From contig DOVL01000125.1 in assembly GCA_003520105.1 (NCBI GenBank), forward strand, positions 1-17,271: DNA of 17,271 bases, in the 5' to 3' direction. Position numbers and translations under genes: made by a program. Shown here in pieces: positions 1 through 7,888 of the stretch. Numbering within the stretch: position 1 is the first letter of the stretch; each line of letters begins with the position of its first letter. Under the pieces are notes generated by a model that worked only from the letters and a program-made list of their open reading frames with translations, had not been told where the DNA came from and ran no database searches. The DNA comes from Lachnospiraceae bacterium. GTDB lineage: Bacteria; Bacillota; Clostridia; Lachnospirales; Lachnospiraceae.

Positions 1-114
1 ATACTTATATATCTCAACCTGAGCAGTACACTTTTCATTGCCATAATTCTGGCTATCATCATCGGTGTATGCATAGCATTATACATTACAAGAAAGAGAC
101 TCAGAGTAAGATAG
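1..114 (+). CDS. 3' end of a membrane protein (partial)
   Basis: Frame 1 is open from the first base and closes with TAG at 112-114, giving 37 residues. They comprise a hydrophobic stretch (roughly LFIAIILAIIIGVCIALYI) followed by a short basic tail, TRKRLRVR. This is the pattern of a C-terminal membrane anchor with a positively charged cytosolic stop-transfer tail. The upstream part lies outside the window, so the family cannot be named. The gene ends 46 bases before the VirB6-like gene with no terminator-like hairpin between them, so it probably belongs to the same transcript. It could be another exported or anchored component of the apparatus, but that is inference from position only. Confidence 0.6.
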   Translation: MLIYLNLSSTLFIAIILAIIIGVCIALYITRKRLRVR

Positions 115-160
115 TTTTGTTTTAAATCGAAGTTTATTGACGGAATAAGGGAGAAACCGT

Positions 161-2509
161 ATGGGCGCTATAGTTGATGGAATTTTAAGCGGAATAAAAA
201 GTTTATTTAATGCCTTTCTGGATTACTGTTTATGGGCAGTCCTGTACTTCATAGAGATCGTAATGCTGTTTTGCGTTGATCTTCTTGAAGACGTCATGAT
301 CATATTTACAGGTGAGAAGGAAGTTACATATGGCAAAAGCAAGATGGCGCTTATTGATGTCTTCTTTAACCATGATACCATCAGAGGTATATACGCCGGA
401 ATCGGTATGATAGGAATCGTTTTCGCCTTCGTTTTCGCTATATGGGCTGTTATTAAGAGAACAGGTGATCTGAGAGGTAAGCAGCAGGGCGTTACACTTG
501 GTTCGATAGTGGGAAACCTCCTGAAGAGTATAATTCTTATCTTCTCGATGCATGCGATCGTTACACTTGCACTTGAGACTACCAACATACTTACCCAGCA
601 GGTAAGCTATGCGGTAAGTAAGGGTGATATGTTTACTGTCGGTGAGGATCATATTGAATTCTACGAAGATGATTACGCCGCGATGGGACGAATCATAAAT
701 ACGCTTGGCAACTATTCACTAAACCCGTCCTACCGATCCAGGTACAATATAAATGCCTGTTATAATGATATTCGATCGGATATAGAATATCTGGCCGGGC
801 GTGGCGTATTTGACTTCCATTATATAGACAAGGATACTGACGGTGACAATATACCGGAGCCAACCTGGCAAAGTATAATGGAAAAAATAGCCAATGCATA
901 CAACTACAAATATGAAGCTCCGCTTGATGCATATGATGATGCACTTTCGGCAGCTATACTTTCGGCTATGGATACACTTCAGAATAACCCATATGTAAGA
1001 GTTCTGAAGACCTATTCAAGAGATGAATATACATACGAATACGAAACAGACAAGGATGGTTCGTATGTTCCTCTGAACAGGATCATCTTCCTTACAGGAA
1101 CGATGGGAAATGTTTTCGGATCAGGTGCTGCGAGAAATGATGTATTTAACAAGGAACCAAAGTTTACGGATGGTGCAAGACTTCCTTTCTATATAGGAGA
1201 GAAGAGTATATACAGTTATGGTCAGGTTCGAGCAACATTTAATCCTGCACCGTGGAAGACCAATTATCTGGTAGTTGTTTTCGCTTGTGGCGGACTTGTA
1301 ATGGAGATGGTAAGTATAATCCTTACCTGCGGTGTAAGAATCTTCAACCTGCTTGCGCTGTATGTTGCGGCACCGCTCGCGATATCATCGATGCCTCTTG
1401 ATGACGGCGGAAAGTTCAAGCAGTGGTCGACAGCATTTGTTATCCAGCTTCTCGGAATAGTTGGTATGGTGCTTTCGCTGAGACTCTTCTTCATGGTATT
1501 GCCTATTATATGGAGCCCTCAGCTGACGGTTTCAAGCAATATACTTATAGACCTTGTTGTTAAGGTTATTGTGTGCTATATGGCACTTGAATCAGTAAAT
1601 AAGGTTAACGGTATCTTCACCGGTATCCTTGCCGATAACGCAGGTTATCAGGCTATCTATGCAGGTAACATGAGAGATAAGCTTGAGAACTCAGCAGCAG
1701 GTAAGGTTCTTGGTGGTCTTACAGGTACAGGCGTTCTGAAGAATGGTTTCGATAAAGAGAAGAAGGCTGAGAAGAAAGAGAAGGCTGAAAAGGCTCACAG
1801 AGCTGAGGTAGATGCGGTTGAGAAGGATATAGCCCATGCAGAGAAGACCGGTCGTCACAGTGCCAAATTCGGTGGCGGCAAGCTTCAGAAGGGCGAGCTT
1901 GATAAGATGAAGAACGGCCTTGACTATATGAAGAACGGAAATAAGGGTCAGGGCATGAGTTACAAATCAGCCATGAAGCAGGCCGGTCAGGACGCTAAGA
2001 AGGATGATAAGCGTCAGGAGGATATGGGCAAGCTTAAGAAGGCTATTGACTTCGGTAATGAGACAGGTAAGAATCTTCAGACAGGTGAGAACCTTAAAGA
2101 AGGTGAACTTGACGCTATGCAGAAGACCTACGATTACATGGATGAAGGCGGTCTCGGTTACTGGGATGCTCGTTCAAAAGCGCTTCAGGATCAGGCTGAT
2201 GAGGATAAGCAGGAGAAAGAATCAGGCAGGAGAGAAGCCAACGATCCTGGCAGAATACCGCCTCCGGACGTAGATAAAGCAAGATCAACTGCAGAGAAGA
2301 TGAATGATCTGGATTATCAGCGTCTTTCAGCAGATTATGAATATGCAGAAGAAAACGGTAAACACCTTATTAACTTCGGTAGTGGCGGAGCTGATTACAC
2401 AGGAGGTAAAGAGCTTAAGAAGGGTGAACTTGGTCAGATGAAGGAAATCCTGAATCAGTACGAACAGATGCATCCGGCCGTTCCTAATAACATGAGGCAT
2501 CAGGTATAA
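161..2509 (+). CDS. VirB6/TrbL-like polytopic membrane protein with charged cytosolic tail
   Basis: This 782-aa protein is the likely inner-membrane channel component of a type IV secretion-like machine. Hydrophobic segments lie at about residues 20-50, 76-97, 115-140, 369-393, 395-411, 423-445 and 457-475. A loop of about 220 residues (150-366) between the third and fourth segments is probably extracytoplasmic. The stretch around 400-425 (LYVAAPLAISSMPLDDGGKF, then KQW) matches the 'APLA...W' signature of Gram-positive VirB6/TrbL-type conjugation proteins. From about residue 500 the protein is soluble and Lys/Glu-rich, with three copies of a GELDxMK repeat at 556-593, 628-664 and 724-770. 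The start is supported by AAGGGAG at 147-153, 7 bases upstream. The gene sits 12 bases before the VirB4-type ATPase, the usual partner. Membership in the broad VirB6 family is fairly secure; the exact subfamily is not. The long tail is unusual for the family. Confidence 0.75.
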   Translation: MGAIVDGILSGIKSLFNAFLDYCLWAVLYFIEIVMLFCVDLLEDVMIIFTGEKEVTYGKSKMALIDVFFNHDTIRGIYAGIGMIGIVFAFVFAIWAVIKRTGDLRGKQQGVTLGSIVGNLLKSIILIFSMHAIVTLALETTNILTQQVSYAVSKGDMFTVGEDHIEFYEDDYAAMGRIINTLGNYSLNPSYRSRYNINACYNDIRSDIEYLAGRGVFDFHYIDKDTDGDNIPEPTWQSIMEKIANAYNYKYEAPLDAYDDALSAAILSAMDTLQNNPYVRVLKTYSRDEYTYEYETDKDGSYVPLNRIIFLTGTMGNVFGSGAARNDVFNKEPKFTDGARLPFYIGEKSIYSYGQVRATFNPAPWKTNYLVVVFACGGLVMEMVSIILTCGVRIFNLLALYVAAPLAISSMPLDDGGKFKQWSTAFVIQLLGIVGMVLSLRLFFMVLPIIWSPQLTVSSNILIDLVVKVIVCYMALESVNKVNGIFTGILADNAGYQAIYAGNMRDKLENSAAGKVLGGLTGTGVLKNGFDKEKKAEKKEKAEKAHRAEVDAVEKDIAHAEKTGRHSAKFGGGKLQKGELDKMKNGLDYMKNGNKGQGMSYKSAMKQAGQDAKKDDKRQEDMGKLKKAIDFGNETGKNLQTGENLKEGELDAMQKTYDYMDEGGLGYWDARSKALQDQADEDKQEKESGRREANDPGRIPPPDVDKARSTAEKMNDLDYQRLSADYEYAEENGKHLINFGSGGADYTGGKELKKGELGQMKEILNQYEQMHPAVPNNMRHQV
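1826..2470 (+). repeat. Three protein-level repeats in the VirB6-like tail
   Basis: Three divergent copies of a unit of about 38-47 residues occur at 1826-1939, 2042-2152 and 2330-2470 (residues 556-593, 628-664 and 724-770). Each has an 'AExxGKxL' or similar stretch, a short Gly-containing spacer, then a core: KGELDKMKNGLDYM, EGELDAMQKTYDYM, KGELGQMKEILNQY. The third copy has an 8-residue insertion in the spacer. Helical propensity is high. The repeat is visible in protein rather than as exact DNA repeats, so it is old and maintained. It may be a binding module for other cytosolic parts. Confidence 0.75.
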
Positions 2510-2521
2510 GGAAGGTAGTAT

Positions 2522-5500
2522 ATGAGATTAATCCCGGGAAAAACTAAAGTCAAAATAGAAATATTCAGAAAGGTTACACTTTCCGATGTTATTGTTGGTC
2601 TTATTGGCTTAATAGCGGTGACACTCTGCGTAGTGTCATCGCTACCGGGCCGTTGGATCATAGCCATGTTTGTACTGGCTCTCTTCGCTCTGATGCTTTT
2701 CAGACTTGATGATGACCCTATGTACGTTTTCTTATGGCATATGCTCCGTTATAAGGCGTATCCAAAGAGATTTTCGAGGGTATTCAGTGACGAACTTATG
2801 CTTAAGGGGCGTGATTTCGCCGTGGATATGGTATTTAACGGGGAAGGCGAAAAACCTGTAGTAAATAAAGGAGAGAGTGATCACGTAACACCATCTGAAC
2901 TAGCTGCAATCATCGGAGGAGAAGAAGATGATGCGGCCTTTTATGCTGCTCTGGAGGAAGCTAAGAAAGGCGAGACATTGGAAGGTGCTTCCGAAGTAAC
3001 GGAAACTGAGACGGCTGAGGCTGCTGAAGAATCCGCAGAGGCTGTGACGGAAGCAGAAGAGGAGTCATCAAAATCCAAGAAGAAGTCCAAGAAGGACAAG
3101 AAGAAAAATAAAACAACAGAGACCAAGAGTGCGGAAACTAAAACCGCAGAAGCTAAAACGGCTGCAGCAACCGGCGCCCAAACGGCTGGCTTAGGCCTGT
3201 CATCAAGCGCAATGCAGAAAACTGCGATCGGTCCACTTCTTGAGTCAATGGGAGCTGCCAAGGAAGCGTATTTGAAGGCTCCTACAGAGGCAGAAAAGAA
3301 GAAAGCTCTGAAGAAACTTATTTCAGAGGAAAACAAGATCCTCGGAGCCAAGAAGGCGACCGAGGAAGAGAAGAATCTGGTCTGGCTCTCGAGAGCAGAG
3401 AGAACGGCTGAGAGGAAAAAGGCAAAATCCCAGAAGAAGGATGAAACCGCTTCCCATACCGATATGTCCGAGCTTATGCCTTTCACAGGCATTACAGGTA
3501 ACTTTATTGAGTATGGCGGAAGATATTTCGGTTCTGTAATAGAGGTGGATCCTATAGAGTTCCGTTTCTTCTCTAAACATAGAAGAAACAACTCTATCGA
3601 GGCCTGCTTTGGTAAGGTTCTCAGAGGCTTCCATGGTGATTATGGTGCAAATATAGTTAAGCTTCAGAGACCTATCATATATGATGAATATCTTGATGCA
3701 GAGTACGGTAAACTCAGTGCTCTTAAGAAAACATATGAAAGTGGTCTTCTGACCGAGGAAGAATATCAGGCAAGAGTTGAGATACAGTTCGACCGTATCA
3801 ATGAGGTCAGAGCACTCTGTACGGACGATATGGTTATAGAGGCGTTCTATTATCTTGTTCTCTTCGACAGTGATAAGAGGAGACTTGATACAGCTGTTAA
3901 GCAGGCTATTCTCACTCTCGAGCAGGGGGAGCTTACCGTAAGACGTCTGGATTCAAAGGGACTTGCTCTCTTCCTTAAATATTCAAATACACTTGATTTT
4001 GACGAAAAAGACATCAATCACATCAAAGAGGATAATTACGCAACATGGGCTATGCCTGAAAGCGTAAAATTCTCAATGAGAAGAACACAGATTAATAACA
4101 TAATAACTCACAATATGAGAGTTATTAATTACCCTACGGTAGTAGGTGATGCATGGCTCGCAGGAGTTATGTCATTCCCGGGTACCAAAGTAGTTGTTAA
4201 AGTAACACCTATGGACAAGACCAAGGCTATACGTGCCATCGACCGTTCTCTTGCAGAACTTCGTGGACAGTACATGCAGACCAGTCTTGATTCCAAGAGT
4301 ATAGAGTTACAGGAGCATATAGATACATTGTCTTCACTCCTTGTAACACTTAAGCAGGACAATGAGGCTATCCTTTCGGTAAGTATTTACATAACTGCTT
4401 ATGATGTTATAGCTTCAAATGACAGCAAGCTTCTTCCGGATGATTTTACTACTAATCTTCCGGCCGTTACGGATATGAAGAAGACAGTCAGAAGAACCTG
4501 GATGGAAGCCGGCATGAGAGTTTCGGGAATGGACTTCATGCAGCTTCAGGGCTTTATCGGCGGACAGATTTCAGCCTACGATCCGCTTATCAAGGATGCC
4601 AGAGGTATTCCTTCAAATACGATCGCAGGTATGTATCCTTGGGTATTTGCCCACATCTCAGATAAGGGCGGCATCAAGCTTGGATCATCAGACGGGGTTC
4701 CTGTATTTATCAACTTCTTCAGAAGAGATTCTGAGCGAGTTAACTCCAACATGGTTATCGTTGGTAAGTCAGGTTCAGGTAAATCCTATGCAACCAAGAG
4801 CCTCCTTTCCAATCTTGCATCCGAGGATGCCAAGATATTCATCCTCGACCCGGAGAACGAGTATTCCGAGCTTGCACATACATTGCACGGCAAGATGATA
4901 AATGTAGGAAATGCTTCTCAGGGACGACTTAATCCGTTCCATATCATTACGGCACTGGATGATGATGAGTCCGAGGGAAGCGGAGCAGGCGGAAGCTTTG
5001 CAACCCACCTGCAGTTCCTTGAAGAGTTCTTCAGACAGATACTTCCTGATATCGACAGGGATGCTCTGGAGTACCTCAATTCACTTATCGAGAGACTTTA
5101 TCTCAATTTCAGTATCACAGCTGAGACCGATCTTTCGGTACTGACGGCTGATGATTATCCGATATTTGATGATCTCTACGATATAGTCCTCTCAGAGTTT
5201 GAGAGAACAAATAATGAGTATCTGAGACAGCTGCTCCGTTCACTTGTAAACTACATTTCAAAATTCGCTTCCGGCGGACGAAATGCAAACATCTGGAACG
5301 GACCGTCAACGATCACTACAGAAGAAAACTTCTCTGTATTTAACTTCCAGTCACTGCTGGCTAACAGGAACTCCCTTATAGCCAATGCGCAGATGCTCCT
5401 GGTACTCAAATATATTGATAATGAAATCATCAAGAACAGGGACTATAATACAAAATACGGCTTAAAGCGTAAGGTTGTAGTAGTAATCGACGAGGCGCAC

Positions 5501-7303
5501 GTATTCATCGATACCAAATTCCCTGTAGCACTTGATTTCATGTTCCAGCTGGCTAAGCGTATCCGTAAGTATAACGGTATGCAGATAGTAATCACGCAGA
5601 ATATCAAGGACTTCGTAGGAAGCGAAGAGATCGCAAGAAAATCAACCGCGATCATCAATGCGTGCCAGTACAGCTTCGTATTCGGACTTGCTCCGAATGA
5701 TATGGATGACCTCTGCAAGCTCTATGAGAAGGCAGGCGGTATCAACGAGCAGGAGCAGGAAGACATCATCGGTGCTAAGCGTGGTCAGGCATTTACCATT
5801 ATGAGCCCAACCTCAAGATCATCCTTCATGATCGAGGTTCCGGATTCTATGGTTGACATGTTTGAGAACCGCAACTTCGTAAGTAATTATTTCTCAGGAA
5901 CAGACGGCGAGGAGTATTGGGAGGATTTCGTTGCTGAAAGCAGAGAGATCCATGATTCAAACCTTTCCGACAGACGTATTGCAGAGAAGAATAAGCAGGA
6001 ACATAAGATGAACAGGAAGCATGATACCGGTTCAGGCATCAACTTCGTGGACTATCTTAATGAACATGATACACCTTCTATCGGTGGCATAAGCATCGAG
6101 GAGGTCAGCGCTGAAGAATTCGATGCACCTTCTTCAAGTATTAATTCTGAAGAGGTTGTTGAGGAGCAGAAGCCTTCAGCAGTTGAGAGATATATGGATG
6201 CTGAAGAGGTCGTTAATCGTAAGGAATACGAGATGGCAGTCGGCAGAGTTGGTGGAATAAGCTTCCAGGAAATCTCGGCAGAAGAAGCAGATCAGCTGGC
6301 TTCGGATGTTAATGAGAAATCGGCACGTAATACTGATGAATACGATTCAAATGGTTCATATATCTTCACTGCGGATGATTTTGCACCATCCAGTGTTGAG
6401 GAGGAAGTTCCGAAACAACCTGGGCGTGAATCTGTTGCATCAGCAGTTTATGAGTCTCCGGTACAGACGGTTGCATCATCGGCTGCAGGTGCTGAACATG
6501 TGGGAGTATCTAAGAATTATATTGACCAGACTCTTGAACAGTTCAAGGAAACTCTCCGCCAGGATATGGAAAGGGAGCTTGCCGAGAAGATCAAATGGAT
6601 CACGCTTGGAGCAGGACTTGCTACCGGTAATGCTAACTTTGTAGCAGCGGCAGGAGGCGGTACGGCAGCCGGAAGTGCAGTTGCGGGCAGTGCAGTTGCA
6701 GGCGGTACGGTTGCAACAGGAAACACAGTTACAATGACTCGTGGTACAGCAGCTTCTTCAGACCTTGATGATATAGAAGAAAGTCTGGATATGAGTCTGT
6801 CAGGCGGCATCGACGACTTATCACTTGGCGAAGAAGATGAAGACTTCGGATTCGACGAGGAAGAAACAGAAGACCTTGATGTTGAAGAAAGCGATTCTCT
6901 CGGATTTGGCGATGAAGAAGACGAAGATGAAGAAGACTTCTCACTCGGTGATGAAGATGAAGAAGACAGCTTCTCATTTGATGAAGAAGATGAGGAAGAT
7001 GACGACTTCTCATTTGATGAGGAAGACGAAGATGAAGATTCTATGGATGATAATGATGAAGAGGATGAGTTCTCATTCGATGAAGATGAGGATGATGACG
7101 AAGATCTTTACTCAGACGATGAATCTGAAGAATATGAACCTGCTCCGTTCCTGTTCTCAGAACTACTTGCGGAGGCAGCGGAGGAATATGCTGATATGGA
7201 TATAGAAGAGAGAATGGAAGAGATGGGCGAGGATGTTATGGAGATCACTCTCGAAGATCTTATCTCGTACATCAAGAAGCAGAGAAAGAAGAAAAACGCC
7301 TGA
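2522..7303 (+). CDS. PrgI-VirB4 fusion: membrane-tethered T4SS ATPase with long acidic tail
   Basis: This 1593-aa protein is the predicted energising ATPase of the secretion machine, about twice the usual VirB4 length (around 800 aa). Order of parts: two membrane helices at about 22-41 and 44-61 followed by DDDPMYVFLWHMLRYK, a PrgI-like arrangement; an acidic linker, then a Lys/Ala/Thr-rich linker at about 180-222; the VirB4 N-terminal domain from about 318; and the RecA-like ATPase with Walker A GKSGSGKS at 748-755, Walker B VVVVIDEAH with D990 and E991, and a TQN sensor-like motif with Q1026. After about residue 1125 comes a non-VirB4 tail: a duplicated GGISxxExSAEExD motif (1188-1201 and 1244-1257), a helical coiled-coil candidate (1331-1360), an Ala/Gly-rich stretch (1361-1412), hyperacidic FSFDEEDE repeats (1442-1530) and a C-terminal helix. 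The ribosome site AAGGAAGG at 2508-2515 overlaps the upstream stop codon, so translational coupling to the VirB6-like gene is likely. All catalytic motifs look intact. Confidence 0.88.
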   Translation: MRLIPGKTKVKIEIFRKVTLSDVIVGLIGLIAVTLCVVSSLPGRWIIAMFVLALFALMLFRLDDDPMYVFLWHMLRYKAYPKRFSRVFSDELMLKGRDFAVDMVFNGEGEKPVVNKGESDHVTPSELAAIIGGEEDDAAFYAALEEAKKGETLEGASEVTETETAEAAEESAEAVTEAEEESSKSKKKSKKDKKKNKTTETKSAETKTAEAKTAAATGAQTAGLGLSSSAMQKTAIGPLLESMGAAKEAYLKAPTEAEKKKALKKLISEENKILGAKKATEEEKNLVWLSRAERTAERKKAKSQKKDETASHTDMSELMPFTGITGNFIEYGGRYFGSVIEVDPIEFRFFSKHRRNNSIEACFGKVLRGFHGDYGANIVKLQRPIIYDEYLDAEYGKLSALKKTYESGLLTEEEYQARVEIQFDRINEVRALCTDDMVIEAFYYLVLFDSDKRRLDTAVKQAILTLEQGELTVRRLDSKGLALFLKYSNTLDFDEKDINHIKEDNYATWAMPESVKFSMRRTQINNIITHNMRVINYPTVVGDAWLAGVMSFPGTKVVVKVTPMDKTKAIRAIDRSLAELRGQYMQTSLDSKSIELQEHIDTLSSLLVTLKQDNEAILSVSIYITAYDVIASNDSKLLPDDFTTNLPAVTDMKKTVRRTWMEAGMRVSGMDFMQLQGFIGGQISAYDPLIKDARGIPSNTIAGMYPWVFAHISDKGGIKLGSSDGVPVFINFFRRDSERVNSNMVIVGKSGSGKSYATKSLLSNLASEDAKIFILDPENEYSELAHTLHGKMINVGNASQGRLNPFHIITALDDDESEGSGAGGSFATHLQFLEEFFRQILPDIDRDALEYLNSLIERLYLNFSITAETDLSVLTADDYPIFDDLYDIVLSEFERTNNEYLRQLLRSLVNYISKFASGGRNANIWNGPSTITTEENFSVFNFQSLLANRNSLIANAQMLLVLKYIDNEIIKNRDYNTKYGLKRKVVVVIDEAHVFIDTKFPVALDFMFQLAKRIRKYNGMQIVITQNIKDFVGSEEIARKSTAIINACQYSFVFGLAPNDMDDLCKLYEKAGGINEQEQEDIIGAKRGQAFTIMSPTSRSSFMIEVPDSMVDMFENRNFVSNYFSGTDGEEYWEDFVAESREIHDSNLSDRRIAEKNKQEHKMNRKHDTGSGINFVDYLNEHDTPSIGGISIEEVSAEEFDAPSSSINSEEVVEEQKPSAVERYMDAEEVVNRKEYEMAVGRVGGISFQEISAEEADQLASDVNEKSARNTDEYDSNGSYIFTADDFAPSSVEEEVPKQPGRESVASAVYESPVQTVASSAAGAEHVGVSKNYIDQTLEQFKETLRQDMERELAEKIKWITLGAGLATGNANFVAAAGGGTAAGSAVAGSAVAGGTVATGNTVTMTRGTAASSDLDDIEESLDMSLSGGIDDLSLGEEDEDFGFDEEETEDLDVEESDSLGFGDEEDEDEEDFSLGDEDEEDSFSFDEEDEEDDDFSFDEEDEDEDSMDDNDEEDEFSFDEDEDDDEDLYSDDESEEYEPAPFLFSELLAEAAEEYADMDIEERMEEMGEDVMEITLEDLISYIKKQRKKKNA
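6083..6292 (+). repeat. Duplicated GGISxxExSAEExD motif in the ATPase tail
   Basis: Two near-identical peptide motifs lie 56 residues apart in the VirB4 tail: GGISIEEVSAEEFD (residues 1188-1201, from base 6083) and GGISFQEISAEEAD (residues 1244-1257, from base 6251). They are far more similar to each other than the surrounding low-complexity sequence. They look like short linear docking motifs or the remains of a duplicated small unit. The function is unknown. Confidence 0.75.
6845..7125 (+). repeat. Hyperacidic FSFDEEDE repeats
   Basis: Six degenerate units of the form aromatic/Leu-(S/G)-(F/L)-(D/G) followed by runs of Asp and Glu begin at about bases 6845, 6899, 6938, 6971, 7007 and 7070. 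The last four share an almost identical DNA core, ttctcatttgatga with minor changes. The result is an intrinsically disordered, very negatively charged segment punctuated by regularly placed Phe residues. Tandem slippage of GAAGAxGAT triplets probably expanded it, so its length may vary between strains. Confidence 0.85.
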
Positions 7304-7360
7304 TCATAACGAGGACAGGTTAAATATGATTAATTATTGATACTCAGGAGGATAAAGAAA

Positions 7361-7660
7361 ATGGATATTAAGCTTGTGAATAGAGGCGATACGGGCGAGC
7401 TCCTTATGTCAGGAGATCTTGATACTAAAACTGCAAGGGATGCAGATATGATTTTTTCACAGATGGCAGACAGATTTAAGAATCTGACCCTTAACATGAA
7501 GGATCTTGAATACATATCCAGCTCCGGACTCCGAAGCATCCGTAATCTGTATATCAAGGTAAATCAGAACGGTGGAAAGCTTGTTCTCACAAATGTTAAC
7601 GAGAATGTTATGGAAGTTTTTGAAATGACAGGACTTGCAGGACTTCTGAATATCAGATAG
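7361..7660 (+). CDS. STAS-domain anti-sigma-factor antagonist (RsbV/SpoIIAA-like)
   Basis: This 99-aa protein is a single STAS domain. It is expected to bind the HATPase kinase encoded at 15103-15600 when unphosphorylated and to release whatever that kinase holds. The family signature is at residues 48-58, DLEYISSSGLR: by alignment to SpoIIAA the phosphorylatable serine would be Ser54, followed by Ser55-Gly56-Leu57. The usual Asp before that serine is Ser53 here, a substitution seen in many STAS antagonists of this group. ATG 7361 was chosen because a strong CAGGAGG lies 9 bases upstream at 7345-7351; an in-frame TTG at 7337 would put that ribosome site inside the gene. The gene follows the VirB4-like gene after 57 bases with no terminator in between, so it is likely co-transcribed with the secretion genes. 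Cytosolic. Confidence 0.88.
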   Translation: MDIKLVNRGDTGELLMSGDLDTKTARDADMIFSQMADRFKNLTLNMKDLEYISSSGLRSIRNLYIKVNQNGGKLVLTNVNENVMEVFEMTGLAGLLNIR

Positions 7661-7714
7661 AACAAGGACTTGTCAGATTTTTGGAGAACTATAAATAATA
7701 TTTTGTTCCTTGTT
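7661..7714. repeat. 8-bp inverted repeat after the STAS gene
   Basis: AACAAGGA at 7661-7668 is the exact reverse complement of TCCTTGTT at 7707-7714, with a 38-base, AT-rich loop. No T-run follows the second arm, so it does not look like an intrinsic terminator. It brackets the promoter-like element at 7670-7699, so it may be an operator or a chance repeat. Confidence 0.35.
7670..7699 (+). promoter_or_regulatory. Possible vegetative promoter before the surface-protein gene
   Basis: TTGTCA at 7670-7675 matches the -35 consensus at 5 of 6 positions. AATAAT at 7694-7699 matches the -10 consensus at 5 of 6, with an 18-base spacer. The important first T of the -10 box is missing. The predicted start near 7706 would give a leader transcript of about 180 bases before the large secreted-protein gene. 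A promoter here would let the surface genes and the kinase/phosphatase genes be expressed separately from the secretion core. This is consensus matching only. Confidence 0.3.
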
Positions 7715-7762
7715 GCGCTTTCGTTGCACCTGTCATGATAAGATGGAAGCGTAATGAGGGCA

Positions 7763-7788
7763 TAATATGTATGTGCTCACATATATTA
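7763..7788. promoter_or_regulatory. Imperfect palindrome, possible operator or hairpin
   Basis: The sequence taatatgtatgtg (7763-7775) is followed by ct and then cacatatatta (7778-7788). The arms are complementary except for a 2-base bulge. As RNA it could form a hairpin with a small GCUC loop; as DNA it resembles a dyad operator. It is immediately followed by a second hairpin at 7790-7812. Confidence 0.4.
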
Positions 7789-7789
7789 C

Positions 7790-7812
7790 GGTGGTTTTGG
7801 TAAAAAACTGCC
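7790..7812 (+). promoter_or_regulatory. Possible 9-bp RNA hairpin before the leader ORF
   Basis: GGTGGTTTT (7790-7798) can pair with AAAACTGCC (7804-7812) over 9 base pairs, two of them G-U wobbles, closing a GGTAA loop. It lies 8 bases upstream of the AGGTGAG ribosome site of the leader ORF. No U-run follows, so it is not a standard terminator. It could modulate translation initiation of the leader. Confidence 0.35.
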
Positions 7813-7832
7813 AGAAAAAAAGGTGAGTTGTT

Positions 7833-7886
7833 ATGGACAGAAGAAAAGTGACAGAGAGAATCATGAAGAAGCTAAAAGAGGGATGA
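7833..7886 (+). CDS. Possible 17-aa leader peptide coupled to the secreted-protein gene
   Basis: ATG at 7833 is preceded by a good ribosome site, AGGTGAG at 7821-7827, and encodes MDRRKVTERIMKKLKEG, a basic and probably helical peptide. Its TGA stop at 7884-7886 overlaps an ATG at 7883 as ATGA, in frame with the large secreted-protein gene, and lies 2 bases before the preferred start at 7889. This is the geometry of a translationally coupled leader. The peptide resembles nothing I recognise. It may act through ribosome delivery rather than as a product, or be a chance ORF. Confidence 0.4.
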   Translation: MDRRKVTERIMKKLKEG

Positions 7887-7888
7887 CT

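Noticed and set aside
2941..3591. 216-codon minus-strand open frame within the VirB4-like gene
   Set aside because: It is the complement of the Lys/Glu/Ala low-complexity linker. The Ser/Phe-rich translation is what the reverse of AAG and GAA codons gives.
6825..7205. 126-codon plus-strand open frame in the acidic repeat region
   Set aside because: It is the shifted reading of GAAGAT repeats, giving a Lys/Met-rich product. The main frame is continuous and has the ATPase domains.
161..7303. Calling the region a Tn916-type integrative conjugative element
   Set aside because: Only the VirB6-like and VirB4-like proteins match. No relaxase, coupling protein, hydrolase, integrase or attachment site is visible, and the ATPase architecture differs from Tn916.
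7337..7360. TTG at 7337 as the start of the STAS gene
   Set aside because: The AGGAGG at 7346-7351 would then be coding. ATG 7361 is ideally spaced from it and begins exactly at the STAS domain.
7823..7888. GTG at 7823 as the start of the giant secreted protein
   Set aside because: It would place 22 polar residues before the signal peptide. A good ribosome site exists right before 7889, and the upstream stretch is better explained by the overlapping leader ORF.
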